A stretch of DNA of 18,028 nt from JAYSFC01 sp041913505 (GTDB lineage Bacteria > Pseudomonadota > Gammaproteobacteria > Burkholderiales > Burkholderiaceae_C), in contig JAYSFC010000077.1 in assembly GCA_041913505.1 (NCBI GenBank), positions 1-18,028 of the forward strand. The letters run 5' to 3'. A model generated the notes under the pieces. The model made no database searches, was not told the DNA's origin, and worked only from the letters and a program-made list of their open reading frames with translations. The translations under genes and the position numbers were made by a program. Positions within the stretch are counted from its first letter, which is position 1, and each line of letters begins with the position of its first letter. Positions 1-7,286 of the stretch are shown here, piece after piece.

Positions 1-3000
1 ATTCATGCTCCTTGTTGACATGCTATGCCTCACACACAAAACATCTGACAGGCTCAGGTAATGTTTTAGTTCATTCGACAAACGGTGGTGGACCCGACAA
101 TTTCAACGCTTTTTATTATTCCATTCCCGCTGGCTTATCGAATACCACTGATACCTTCCAGTTTTTTGATGGCACTCCCACTCAACAAACCGTAACTGTC
201 ACCATTCCGGCAGCAACTCCCGGCGCACCAACAGGTGTTACCGCTACCGCAGGAAATGCGCAGGCGTCGGTTGCGTTTACGGCCCCCTCTTCTGATGGGG
301 GTAGTACCATTCTTGACTATACAGTCACATCCAGCCCCGGTGGCTTTACTGCGACCGGCGCAGCCAGCCCACTGACCGTCACGGGTCTAACCAATGGGCA
401 GGGTTATACATTTACCGTCACTGCCAGAAACACCGCAGGCTCTGGCGCTGCCTCCACTGCTTCTGCTGCAGTCACGCCTAAGGCGCCGCAAACGATCACG
501 TTTACCAATCCCGGTGCTCAAACATTTGGTACCACGCCAACCCTGACGGCCACGGCGTCTTCCGGTTTAACGGTAGCGTTCACGTCGACAACGACGAGTG
601 TTTGTGCAGTAACAACCGGAGGCGCACTCACCTTTGTCACAGCAGGGTCTTGTACGATTAACGCCGATCAGGCAGGTAGCACGAGCTATTCAGCCGCTAC
701 AACAGTTGCTCAGACCTTTGCTGTCAATGCCATCGCACCGGACGCTCCAACAGGTGTTGCCGCTACCGCTGGCGCCGGGCAAGCCTCCGTAACGTTTACC
801 GCGCCGGCTTCCACTGGCGGCAGTGCCATCATTGACTATACGGTCACATCCAGCCCCGGCGGCTTTACTGCGACCGGCGCGGCCAGCCCACTGACCGTCA
901 CTGGTCTGGCAAACGGCACCGCTTATACATTTACCGTCACTGCCAGAAACACCGCAGGCTCTGGTGCTGCCTCCACCGCTTCTGCTGCAGTCACTCCGAA
1001 GGCAACCCAGACCATTACCTTTACCAATCCCGGTGCGCAAAACTTCGGCACGACACCAACCTTGTCTGCGACTGCTTCTTCCGGTCTGACTCCGATATTC
1101 ACATCTTCCACAACCGGTGTCTGTACGATCACTTCCGGTGGCGCGCTCACGTTTGTAACGGCCGGCTCTTGTACGATTAATGCCGATCAGGCAGGTAACG
1201 GCACCTATACGGCGGCAACGACGGTCAGCCAGACTTTTGCTGTCAACGCCGTCGCACCGGGTGCACCAACGGGTGCAACCGCAACACCAGGAGATACTCA
1301 GGTTTCTGTGGCCTTTACCGCGCCAGCTTCCACTGGCGGCAGTGCCATCATTGACTATACGGTCACATCCAGCCCCGGCGGCTTTACTGCGACCGGCGCG
1401 GCCAGCCCACTGACCGTCACGGGTCTAACCAATGGGCAGGCTTATACATTTACCGTCACTGCCAGAAACTCGGCTGGCTCTGGTGCTGCCTCCGCTGCTT
1501 CTGCTGCAGTTACACCGAAGGCAAATCAAACCATTACCTTTGCCAATCCCGGTGCACAGAACTTCGGTACTAGCCCAACCCTGACAGCAACCGCCAGTTC
1601 CGGACTGACACCCACGTTCAGCTCAATTACAACCGGTGTCTGTACGATCACTTCCGGTGGCGCGTTGACGTTTGTCACGGCAGGCACTTGTACGATTAAT
1701 GCCGATCAGGCAGGTAACGGCACTTATCTGGCAGCGACTACCGTCGGCAGAACATTCACTGTTAATGCCGTTGTTCCTGGTGCTCCAACGGGTGCCGTTG
1801 GTACAGCCGGAGGTGGACAAGTTTCAGTCGCCTTTACCGCACCAGTCTTCACCGGCGGCAGCGCGATCACAGGTTACACAGTGACTGCGAGTCCCGGCGG
1901 GGCGACTGCCAGCGGCGTGGCCAGCCCACTGATCGTGACTGGCCTGACTAACGGAACGCCATACACTTTCACTGTTACGGCAACCAATCTGGCTGGTACT
2001 GGCCCTGCCTCCTCCGCTTCTGCTGCAGTCACACCCAAGGGAACCCAGACCATTACCTTTGCCAATCCCGGTGCGCAAAACTTCGGTACGACACCAACCT
2101 TGTCTGCGACTGCTTCTTCCGGTCTGATTCCGACATTCACCTCTTCCACAACCGGTGTCTGTACGATCACTTCCGGTGGTGCGTTGACGTTTGTGACAAC
2201 TGGCACTTGTACGATTAATGCTGATCAGGCAGGAGACGGCACTTATGGTGCAGCAACGACGGTCAGCAGAACATTTACCGTAAATCCTGTTGTGCCGGGT
2301 GCGCCTACCGGTGTCGTGGGCACAGCCGGTGCGGCTCAGGCGTCTGTCGCCTTTACTGCACCAGTCTTCACCGGAGGTAGCGCGATCACAGGTTACACAG
2401 TGACTGCGAGTCCCGGTGGGGCGACTGCCAGCGGTGTGGCCAGCCCACTGATCGTGACTGGCCTGACTAACGGAACGCCATACACTTTCACAGTCACTGC
2501 GACCAATCTGGCGGGCACCGGCGCGGCATCAACAGCATCTTCTGCCGTAACCCCGCGTTTACTCACCGTTTCGACCCCTGTGCCAGGCATGACGGGTACG
2601 GCTGTAGCCAGCCTTTCTGGTGGTGGCTCGTCGTGCACATTGAACCCTACCAGCGGGTTTGGCGCAGTAACTAACCCAGCTGCTGCAGATAAGCCCATGC
2701 CCTATGGGGAGTACGCTTTTCAGTCCACGAGCTGCATAGGGTCTGTGACGATGACAATCACGTACCCCGAGCCCTTGCCGGCGGGCGTGCAATTCTGGAA
2801 GTATGGCCCTGCTACCGCTGCAATGGGTGGCGTAGTGGCTCCATCCAGCTGGTTTCAGCTCAGCGGTGTCACCCTCAGCGTCGACCGTAAAACGGTTACA
2901 TACAGCATTACGGATAACGGCGTAGGCGATTCAGATGCAACCGTCGGCAGCATCCGAGACCCATTTGCGCCAGTAGTTGCTCCCGCTATGGGTAGTCCTG

Positions 3001-3098
3001 CTGCGATCCCAGTGGATGCTCCATGGGCTCTTGTATCGTTGTCGTTCCTGCTTGGGTTGCTGGGGGTACGCAGGCAACGACGCCAAGCAAGGGGATGA
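1..3098 (+). CDS. Large repeat-containing surface protein, FN3 plus Cys-pair beta domains, IPTL-CTERM-like tail (5' partial)
   Basis: The reading frame is open from base 3 and runs off the left edge. No signal peptide is visible, and the first possible start (TTG at 12) has no support, so I treat the gene as 5'-truncated by the window. Numbering from that TTG, five fibronectin type III domains begin near residues 70, 243, 416, 589 and 762. Four beta domains begin near 160, 333, 506 and 679; each opens with QTITF.NPGAQ and carries two cysteines in a VCTITSGG...CTINADQ context. Residues about 852-990 resemble a choice-of-anchor U domain (FWKYGP, a late Trp, a DSDATVGSIRDP-like acidic loop). The tail has IPVDAPWAL, a hydrophobic segment and an Arg-rich end, the layout of an IPTL-CTERM exosortase signal. 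The likely role is a secreted or surface-attached adhesin-like protein; the ligand is unknown. Base composition is clearly less GC-rich than in the genes to the right. Confidence 0.85.
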   Translation, partial: SCSLLTCYASHTKHLTGSGNVLVHSTNGGGPDNFNAFYYSIPAGLSNTTDTFQFFDGTPTQQTVTVTIPAATPGAPTGVTATAGNAQASVAFTAPSSDGGSTILDYTVTSSPGGFTATGAASPLTVTGLTNGQGYTFTVTARNTAGSGAASTASAAVTPKAPQTITFTNPGAQTFGTTPTLTATASSGLTVAFTSTTTSVCAVTTGGALTFVTAGSCTINADQAGSTSYSAATTVAQTFAVNAIAPDAPTGVAATAGAGQASVTFTAPASTGGSAIIDYTVTSSPGGFTATGAASPLTVTGLANGTAYTFTVTARNTAGSGAASTASAAVTPKATQTITFTNPGAQNFGTTPTLSATASSGLTPIFTSSTTGVCTITSGGALTFVTAGSCTINADQAGNGTYTAATTVSQTFAVNAVAPGAPTGATATPGDTQVSVAFTAPASTGGSAIIDYTVTSSPGGFTATGAASPLTVTGLTNGQAYTFTVTARNSAGSGAASAASAAVTPKANQTITFANPGAQNFGTSPTLTATASSGLTPTFSSITTGVCTITSGGALTFVTAGTCTINADQAGNGTYLAATTVGRTFTVNAVVPGAPTGAVGTAGGGQVSVAFTAPVFTGGSAITGYTVTASPGGATASGVASPLIVTGLTNGTPYTFTVTATNLAGTGPASSASAAVTPKGTQTITFANPGAQNFGTTPTLSATASSGLIPTFTSSTTGVCTITSGGALTFVTTGTCTINADQAGDGTYGAATTVSRTFTVNPVVPGAPTGVVGTAGAAQASVAFTAPVFTGGSAITGYTVTASPGGATASGVASPLIVTGLTNGTPYTFTVTATNLAGTGAASTASSAVTPRLLTVSTPVPGMTGTAVASLSGGGSSCTLNPTSGFGAVTNPAAADKPMPYGEYAFQSTSCIGSVTMTITYPEPLPAGVQFWKYGPATAAMGGVVAPSSWFQLSGVTLSVDRKTVTYSITDNGVGDSDATVGSIRDPFAPVVAPAMGSPAAIPVDAPWALVSLSFLLGLLGVRRQRRQARG
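228..2570 (+). repeat. In-frame 519-base tandem repeat (4 full units plus a fifth FN3 half)
   Basis: The equivalent cc(a/t)ac motif at the start of each FN3 domain falls at 228, 747, 1266, 1785 and 2304. That is exactly 519 bases (173 codons) each time, so there are no indels between units. Each unit is one FN3 domain plus one Cys-pair beta domain; the fifth unit has only the FN3 half before the C-terminal region. Units 2 and 3 share an identical 95-base block (807-901 and 1326-1420). Units 4 and 5 are nearly identical over about 110 bases. Confidence 0.9.
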
Positions 3099-3486
3099 GT
3101 GCGTAATCGCTAGGTTGACCCAGCCATCGCTGCGCTACAGCAGTGAGCTGCTATGCAACAGAGTCTCTGACACCTATGCGGCCTCTTGGGGATCCTGTCG
3201 GGTTGGTTAGAGGCTCTGGCGCAAGTGGTCGTAGTGGTAGGTGTCGCCTGGTACATGTACGCAGATGAAGCACAGAATGCGCGGTCGTTATGTAGTCTGT
3301 GTTAGCGTGAGCCATCTTCGTCTGGCTCACGAGCGCTGACTCTCATTCAACTGCCTACTCATGACAGGACGCTGTCCGATTGAGCTCAGATAGCCCGCGA
3401 GTCAATTGCAGCCGTCATCGAGCGACAGGGGCCCGCCAGCTCTTTTGAAAGATAGCAACTTCTGCAATGTGCCTGCAAGAAACAAA
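3099..3486. other. Gene-poor interval after the surface protein gene
   Basis: I find no convincing coding sequence in these 388 bases. They hold one clear inverted repeat (3306-3331) and a degenerate copy of a GCT...GATAGC palindrome (3439-3456). A short open stretch around 3190-3305 could encode a roughly 39-residue hydrophobic peptide from a TTG codon, but it has no ribosome binding site and no recognisable family. The composition is closer to the repeat gene on the left than to the GC-rich genes on the right. Confidence 0.6.
3306..3331 (+). terminator. Inverted repeat, possible terminator of the surface protein gene
   Basis: CGTGAGCCA (3306-3314) pairs perfectly with TGGCTCACG (3323-3331) across an 8-base loop. 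There is no T-tract after it on either strand, so it is not a classical intrinsic terminator. It lies about 210 bases downstream of the stop codon of the repeat gene. It could be an RNA processing or Rho-assisted end, or a protein-binding site. Confidence 0.35.
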
Positions 3487-3525
3487 AAAGCGCGCTATCT
3501 ACTTGATAGCGCGCTTTCTTTATTT
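3480..3525 (-). terminator. Strong intrinsic terminator of tRNA-Lys
   Basis: AAAGCGCGCTATC (3487-3499) pairs perfectly with GATAGCGCGCTTT (3505-3517) around a 5-base loop, giving a 13-bp stem. On the minus strand the stem runs into TTTTTTGTTT, beginning 12 bases beyond the tRNA 3' end. On the plus strand the stem is followed by TTTCTTTATTT, so it may also stop transcription arriving from the left. The core GCTATCTACTTGATAGC resembles palindromes found elsewhere in the window. Confidence 0.88.
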
Positions 3526-3529
3526 GGCT

Positions 3530-3605
3530 TGGTAGGACGTACAAGATTCGAACTTGTGACCAACGGATTAAAAGTCCGCTGCTCTACCAACTGAGCTAAC
3601 GTCCC
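3530..3605 (-). tRNA. tRNA-Lys (anticodon UUU)
   Basis: The reverse complement folds into a complete 76-base cloverleaf with encoded CCA. Acceptor arm GGGACGT pairs with ACGTCCT, the D arm is GCTC/GAGC with GGTA in the loop, the anticodon loop is CTTTTAA, and the T arm is ACAAG-TTCGAAT-CTTGT. The anticodon TTT occupies 3572-3570, giving lysine. U36 and A37 are the bases expected for t6A modification. The first acceptor pair is G1-U72, a wobble rather than G-C, and the anticodon stem opens with G27-U43. A TATAAT box lies upstream and a strong terminator downstream, so it can be its own transcription unit. Confidence 0.95.
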
Positions 3606-3639
3606 AACCGATGCTGCTTCAACGGCAGCAAAGACTCAG

Positions 3640-3645
3640 ATTATA
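3640..3645 (-). promoter_or_regulatory. Candidate -10 box for tRNA-Lys
   Basis: The minus strand reads TATAAT at 3645-3640, 34 bases before the tRNA 5' end and just after the tcdA stop codon. The -35 position would fall at the very end of tcdA, and I see no good TTGACA match there. The tRNA may therefore use this weak promoter, read-through from tcdA, or both. Confidence 0.5.
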
Positions 3646-3663
3646 GTGCATTCTTTGCCACCC

Positions 3664-4461
3664 TCAGGAATCCTCGAGCGCAATGCGGTCCAACACCCAG
3701 CCTGCGGCGCACTGGCCGAACGTGGCAGTGACCGAGACCACCGAGCCGTAGCCGTGGCAATTGAGCGAGCCATCGCCCTGCAGGTCGCAGGATGCATCGG
3801 GTGGCGCTACCGCTTCGCGGCTGAAGACACAGGTCACGCCGATTTTTCGTCCTTCCTTGGGGGCTCCATGGTGCTTGCGCAATTGATAGCGCATTTGGGC
3901 CAGCAAAGGGTCGTGTGTGACGGCGGACAGATCATCTATGTCCACCTTGTGCGCCAGCCGCTTTCCTCCCGCGGCGCCGACGCTCACGAAGAGCTGCCGC
4001 AGGGATCGCGCGAACTGAGCCATGGCTACCTTGGCACGCACCTGGTCACAAGCGTCGATCACGGCATCCACGGGGGCTGGCAACAAGGCTGGCCAATTGG
4101 CAGGCTCCACGAACTCTTCCACGCACTGCACCTCGCATGCGGGGTTGATTTGGGCGATGCGCTCACGCATCGCATGAACCTTGGCCTGTCCGACCGTTGC
4201 CGATAACGCGTGGATCTGGCGGTTGATGTTGGACTCCGCCACATGGTCGAGATCGATCAAGGTCAACCGCCCCACACCGCTGCGGGCCAATGCCTCTGCG
4301 GCCCAGGAACCCACCCCGCCGACACCCACCACGGCGACATGCGCCACACGAATGCGATGCGCTCCCTGCACACCGTACAAACGCTCCAGCCCGCCAAAGC
4401 GGCGCTGGAGGTCTGCGGCATCAGGCGCCAGCGGCTCGGCGGCCAATATGGAGGCCGTCAC
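3664..4461 (-). CDS. tcdA: tRNA threonylcarbamoyladenosine dehydratase TcdA
   Basis: TcdA (CsdL/YgdL) is a cytoplasmic E1-like enzyme that uses ATP to dehydrate t6A at tRNA position 37 into cyclic t6A. The 265-residue protein has the ThiF/E1 nucleotide-binding motif GVGGVGS at residues 46-52, the LIDLD strand at 68-72, and the NINRQ motif near 78-82 that contacts ATP. The C-terminal NCHGYGSVV segment is at 234-242 and the closing TATFG at 245-249, all typical of the family at normal length. The start is GTG at 4461, overlapping the cpoB stop by four bases (GTGA), so it is translationally coupled as the last protein gene of the tolB-pal-cpoB run. tRNA-Lys(UUU), an expected substrate, follows 58 bases downstream. 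I saw no frameshift or missing key motif. Confidence 0.93.
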   Translation of the reverse strand: MTASILAAEPLAPDAADLQRRFGGLERLYGVQGAHRIRVAHVAVVGVGGVGSWAAEALARSGVGRLTLIDLDHVAESNINRQIHALSATVGQAKVHAMRERIAQINPACEVQCVEEFVEPANWPALLPAPVDAVIDACDQVRAKVAMAQFARSLRQLFVSVGAAGGKRLAHKVDIDDLSAVTHDPLLAQMRYQLRKHHGAPKEGRKIGVTCVFSREAVAPPDASCDLQGDGSLNCHGYGSVVSVTATFGQCAAGWVLDRIALEDS

Positions 4462-5249
4462 TTGAGATGAGACAGCCGCTCCTTGGCGGCACCGGCGGCT
4501 TCAGACTGCGGGTAGGCCTTGAGCAGGTCTTCCAGCGTCTTGCGGGCCGCGCGTGTGTCCTTGAGCTCAACCTGGCAGTTGGCAATGGACAGCGCAGCCT
4601 CCGGTGCACGCGCGTGGGCAGGAGCGGCCGCCAGCAACGCCTTGAAGTTGGCGATGGCCTCCTTGTAATCGCGCGTGGCGTATTGCGCATTGCCCAGCCA
4701 GAAGCGCGCCGACGGCACGTAACCGCTGCGAGGATACTGCTTGAGAAAGCCCGCAAACACGCCCCCGGCATCGGCAAACTTGCCCGAGCGGAACACGGCG
4801 AGCGCGGCCTCGAAGTCGCGCTTTTCAGCAGGATCGGCCTGGAACTCCTGGCCGTCGAGCGAAACTTTCACAGGCTCGAACTGGCGCAGACGCTCGTCCA
4901 CTCCTTGCGCTATGTCCTTCTGATGCCGCTGCAGATCCGCCACGTCGCGCATCAACTGCTCGTTCTGCCCGCGCAGCTTGGCTTGCTCGGTGCGCAATGC
5001 CTCGATCTGCGCCTGCAGATCGAGCAAACTGCGCCGCAGCTGCGAAGTATCGTCGCCGGAACGGCGCAGATCCTCGCCCGCGCGCTGGTTAGCCTGCGTG
5101 AGGGTATCAATGCGCTGGCGCAACTCCAGAATGGCACGGCGGGCCTCGTCATCCTCGAACAACGCTGCGTGGGCGCTGGTGGCAAAGACCAGCGACAGCG
5201 CTACCGCCAAGCCCGCCCGCGTCCACCGGGGAAGATGGACTTTGACCAT
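4458..5249 (-). CDS. cpoB: Cell division coordinator CpoB (YbgF), Tol-Pal associated
   Basis: CpoB is a periplasmic protein that links peptidoglycan synthesis (PBP1B/LpoB in E. coli) to Tol-Pal constriction of the outer membrane. This 263-residue copy has a signal peptide ending at Ala-His-Ala near residue 28 and a long charged heptad-like coiled coil at about 33-115 that would trimerise. TPR-like helices occupy about 143-263, including FRSGKFADA, YPRSGYVPSARFWLGNAQY and DYKEAIANFKALL. Its ATG overlaps the pal stop codon by one base (TGATG), and its own stop overlaps the tcdA GTG, so the three genes should be made from one message. The family call is firm. Partner details come from E. coli and may differ here. 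Confidence 0.92.
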   Translation of the reverse strand: MVKVHLPRWTRAGLAVALSLVFATSAHAALFEDDEARRAILELRQRIDTLTQANQRAGEDLRRSGDDTSQLRRSLLDLQAQIEALRTEQAKLRGQNEQLMRDVADLQRHQKDIAQGVDERLRQFEPVKVSLDGQEFQADPAEKRDFEAALAVFRSGKFADAGGVFAGFLKQYPRSGYVPSARFWLGNAQYATRDYKEAIANFKALLAAAPAHARAPEAALSIANCQVELKDTRAARKTLEDLLKAYPQSEAAGAAKERLSHLK

Positions 5250-5791
5250 CAGCGGTAGGACAGCTCAACGCGACGGTTCTGCGCGTACGCATCCTCGCTG
5301 TTGCCCTGCACGGCAGGCTTTTCCTTGCCAAAGCTCACGGCTTCCATCTGGCTGTCGGGCACACCCAGCAGGCCCAGCGAACGGCGCACGGCCTCTGCAC
5401 GCTTCTGGCCCAGGGCCAGGTTGTATTCACGGCCGCCACGCTCGTCGGTATGGCCTTCGAGCATGACCTTGCGGCCAGGGACAGCTTTGATGTAGCGGGC
5501 GTGGGCATCCAGCACCGACTGGTACTCCGGCTTGACGGTGTAGCTGTCGAAATCGAAGTACACGATACGGGCCACGCCCACGGGGCCAGCGCCTTCACGG
5601 TCCGACTGGCCGAGGTTCACGCCGGCCACGCCGCTCTGAGCGGTATTACCCGAATTGGCGGCATTGCCCGCAGCCGCGGACGTCGCGGATTTGTCCTCGA
5701 CGGGCGGTTCGTTGAGCTTCACACCAGAGCTGCAACCTGCCATCAAGGCGGCCACGGTCACGGCGATCGAAAGGCGTTTCAAGTGGTTCAT
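5249..5791 (-). CDS. pal: Peptidoglycan-associated lipoprotein Pal
   Basis: Pal is an outer membrane lipoprotein that grips peptidoglycan and binds TolB. The start at 5791 gives a 180-residue protein with an AGGAGA ribosome binding site 7 bases upstream and a clear lipobox, LMAGC, with acylated Cys20. A longer in-frame start at 5881 would put the signal peptide in the interior and lie inside tolB, so I reject it. A flexible Ala/Asn/Gly-rich linker covers about residues 24-70. The OmpA-like domain follows, with IVYFDFDSYTVKPEY, GHTDERGGREYNLALGQKRA (peptidoglycan-binding Asp and Arg) and a closing NRRVELSYR. It sits 43 bases after tolB and its stop overlaps the cpoB start. Confidence 0.96.
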   Translation of the reverse strand: MNHLKRLSIAVTVAALMAGCSSGVKLNEPPVEDKSATSAAAGNAANSGNTAQSGVAGVNLGQSDREGAGPVGVARIVYFDFDSYTVKPEYQSVLDAHARYIKAVPGRKVMLEGHTDERGGREYNLALGQKRAEAVRRSLGLLGVPDSQMEAVSFGKEKPAVQGNSEDAYAQNRRVELSYR

Positions 5792-5834
5792 CCAAATTTC
5801 TCCTGCAATCCTGATAAGCGTAGTAACGAAAAGT

Positions 5835-7160
5835 TCACTGTTTCTGGAACGGGCCCCAATCGGGCTCGCGTATGTCTCCACCCTGCCCTGCGAGGCGCGC
5901 CTTGATCTTGCCGTCCAGCGTCGTGGTCATGAGGGCTTCACGGCCCTGCTGCTGGGTGGCGTAGACGATCAGGCGGCTGTTGGGGGCAAAACTGGGGCTC
6001 TCGTCGGCGCTGGTGTCGGTGATGGCGTTCACTGCCCCCGATTTCAGATCCATGACATGCAACTTGAATGCTCCACCAATGCGCGACACATAGGCGAGCC
6101 AGCGGCCGTCGGGGCTGAGGCTGGGCGAGATGTTGTAAGAGCCGGAGAAGGTCACGCGCTCGGCATTGCCGCCCGAGGCGGGAACCTTGTAGATCTGCGG
6201 CGCGCCGCCACGATCGCTCACGAAGTAAATCGTGCGGCCATCGCTGGAGAACACGGGCTCGGTGTCGATGGCACCGCTCTGCATGAGGCGGCGCGGCTCG
6301 CCGCCGTTGGCATCGATGGTGTAGAGCTGCGAGCCGCCGTCGCGGCTCAGCGTCACGGCCAGCGTGCGGCCATCAGGCGACCAAGCTGGCGCGCTGTTGG
6401 AGCCACGGAAATTGGCGATGAGGCGACGCCGGCCCGAAGCCACGTCGTGCACGTAAACGACCGGCTTGCGCGACTCGAACGACACATAGGCCAGTTGCAC
6501 GCCGTTGGGCGCCCAGGCGGGCGAGATGATCGGCTCGGGGCTGGAGAGCGCAGCTTGCGCGTTTTCGCCATCGGCGTCGGCCACCCACAGGCTGTAGCGC
6601 CCGCCGGCCTTGGTCACATAGGCGATGCGCGTAGAGAACACGCCGCGCTCACCCGTGAGTTTTTCGTACACAAAGTCGGCGATGCGGTGGGACACGAGGC
6701 GCAGGTCGCCCTGGCTCACCACGAAGCTCTGGCCGCCGAGGTCCTGGCCGCGCACCACGTCCCAGAGGCGGAAGCGGATGTCGTAGCGACCGTCGGCCAG
6801 GCGCGTGATGCTGCCCGTGACGAGCGAGTCGGCGCTCTTCTGGCGCCACTGCGTCATGTCGGGGCGGGACGTCTCGTCGAGCGAGGTGCCAGCCGCGTCC
6901 ACGGCCCGGAATTGGCCGCTACGCTCGAGGTCCGCCTGCGCGATGGCCGATATCCGTTGGGGAGACTGCGCCTCACCGCGGAAAGGTGCGAGCGCAATGG
7001 GCAACTGGGTCAGGCCAACGCCCGTGACTTCGACACGGAACTGCGCGAGGGCAGGAATGGCGGGGAGGGAGATCATCGCGGCCAGAAGCTGGCGGCGCGA
7101 GGGAAGATGCGGCAAGACCGCGGGGAGCGAAGGGATGGATGGTAGTCGGTCAATAGTCAT
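5835..7160 (-). CDS. tolB: Tol-Pal system protein TolB
   Basis: TolB is the periplasmic link between TolA and Pal. The start at 7160 gives 441 residues: a signal peptide cleaved after residue 39 (ALA, then QFRVEV), an N-terminal TolA-facing domain to about 165, then a six-bladed propeller. The propeller is marked by repeated P-x-(W/F)-(S/A)-P-(D/N)-G strands such as PAWSPDGRTLAVTLS, PVFSSDGRTIYFVS and PSLSPDGRWLAYVS. Longer in-frame extension upstream would enter the divergent msbA region and is not credible. No clear Shine-Dalgarno sequence precedes the ATG. The signal peptide has an unusually long leader and a twin arginine (SRRQLL at 21-26). tolQRA are absent upstream, where a divergent ABC transporter gene begins. 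Confidence 0.95.
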   Translation of the reverse strand: MTIDRLPSIPSLPAVLPHLPSRRQLLAAMISLPAIPALAQFRVEVTGVGLTQLPIALAPFRGEAQSPQRISAIAQADLERSGQFRAVDAAGTSLDETSRPDMTQWRQKSADSLVTGSITRLADGRYDIRFRLWDVVRGQDLGGQSFVVSQGDLRLVSHRIADFVYEKLTGERGVFSTRIAYVTKAGGRYSLWVADADGENAQAALSSPEPIISPAWAPNGVQLAYVSFESRKPVVYVHDVASGRRRLIANFRGSNSAPAWSPDGRTLAVTLSRDGGSQLYTIDANGGEPRRLMQSGAIDTEPVFSSDGRTIYFVSDRGGAPQIYKVPASGGNAERVTFSGSYNISPSLSPDGRWLAYVSRIGGAFKLHVMDLKSGAVNAITDTSADESPSFAPNSRLIVYATQQQGREALMTTTLDGKIKARLAGQGGDIREPDWGPFQKQ

Positions 7161-7209
7161 TGGCAGCCATCGAAAACCGTACAGACAAAGCCGGTAATGA
7201 ATCCAGCAT

Positions 7210-7240
7210 GTTACACACTGACCAAAAACCCCTGTGACAA
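7210..7240 (-). promoter_or_regulatory. Possible tolB promoter
   Basis: On the minus strand TTGTCA (7240-7235) is a 5/6 match to a -35 box. TGTAAC (7215-7210) is a 4/6 match to a -10 box. The 19-base spacer is long, so this is a weak candidate. It would start transcription about 40-45 bases before the tolB ATG. Confidence 0.3.
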
Positions 7241-7280
7241 ACTGTATGGTACACCGAGCCGAGGCCTCTGCGGCCGGCCG

Positions 7281-7286
7281 TAGAAT
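7281..7286 (+). promoter_or_regulatory. Candidate -10 box for the msbA-type gene
   Basis: TAGAAT lies 9 bases before the ATG at 7296, and there is no Shine-Dalgarno sequence in between (CCGCCCCAC). If this is the real -10, transcription would start at or within a few bases of the ATG, giving a leaderless or nearly leaderless mRNA. No good -35 box is visible. Confidence 0.45.

Noticed and set aside
3230..3260. Possible att copy of the tRNA-Lys 3' end (tggtagg)
   Set aside because: Only seven bases match, too few for an integration duplicate.
3190..3305. Short hydrophobic peptide frame (about 39 residues from TTG)
   Set aside because: No ribosome binding site, no ATG and no family; at this length it can arise by chance.
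3406..3594. Open frame of 62 codons on the plus strand ending GRTRFELVTNGLKVRCSTN
   Set aside because: It reads antisense through the tRNA-Lys gene and its terminator. This is a well-known spurious protein ending in databases.
5792..5881. 30-residue N-terminal extension of Pal
   Set aside because: It would overlap tolB and bury the lipoprotein signal; the start at 5791 has a good ribosome binding site and lipobox.
5655..7145. 496-codon plus-strand open frame
   Set aside because: It lies antisense to tolB and pal; its His/Ala/Arg/Gly-rich composition is typical of a high-GC shadow frame.
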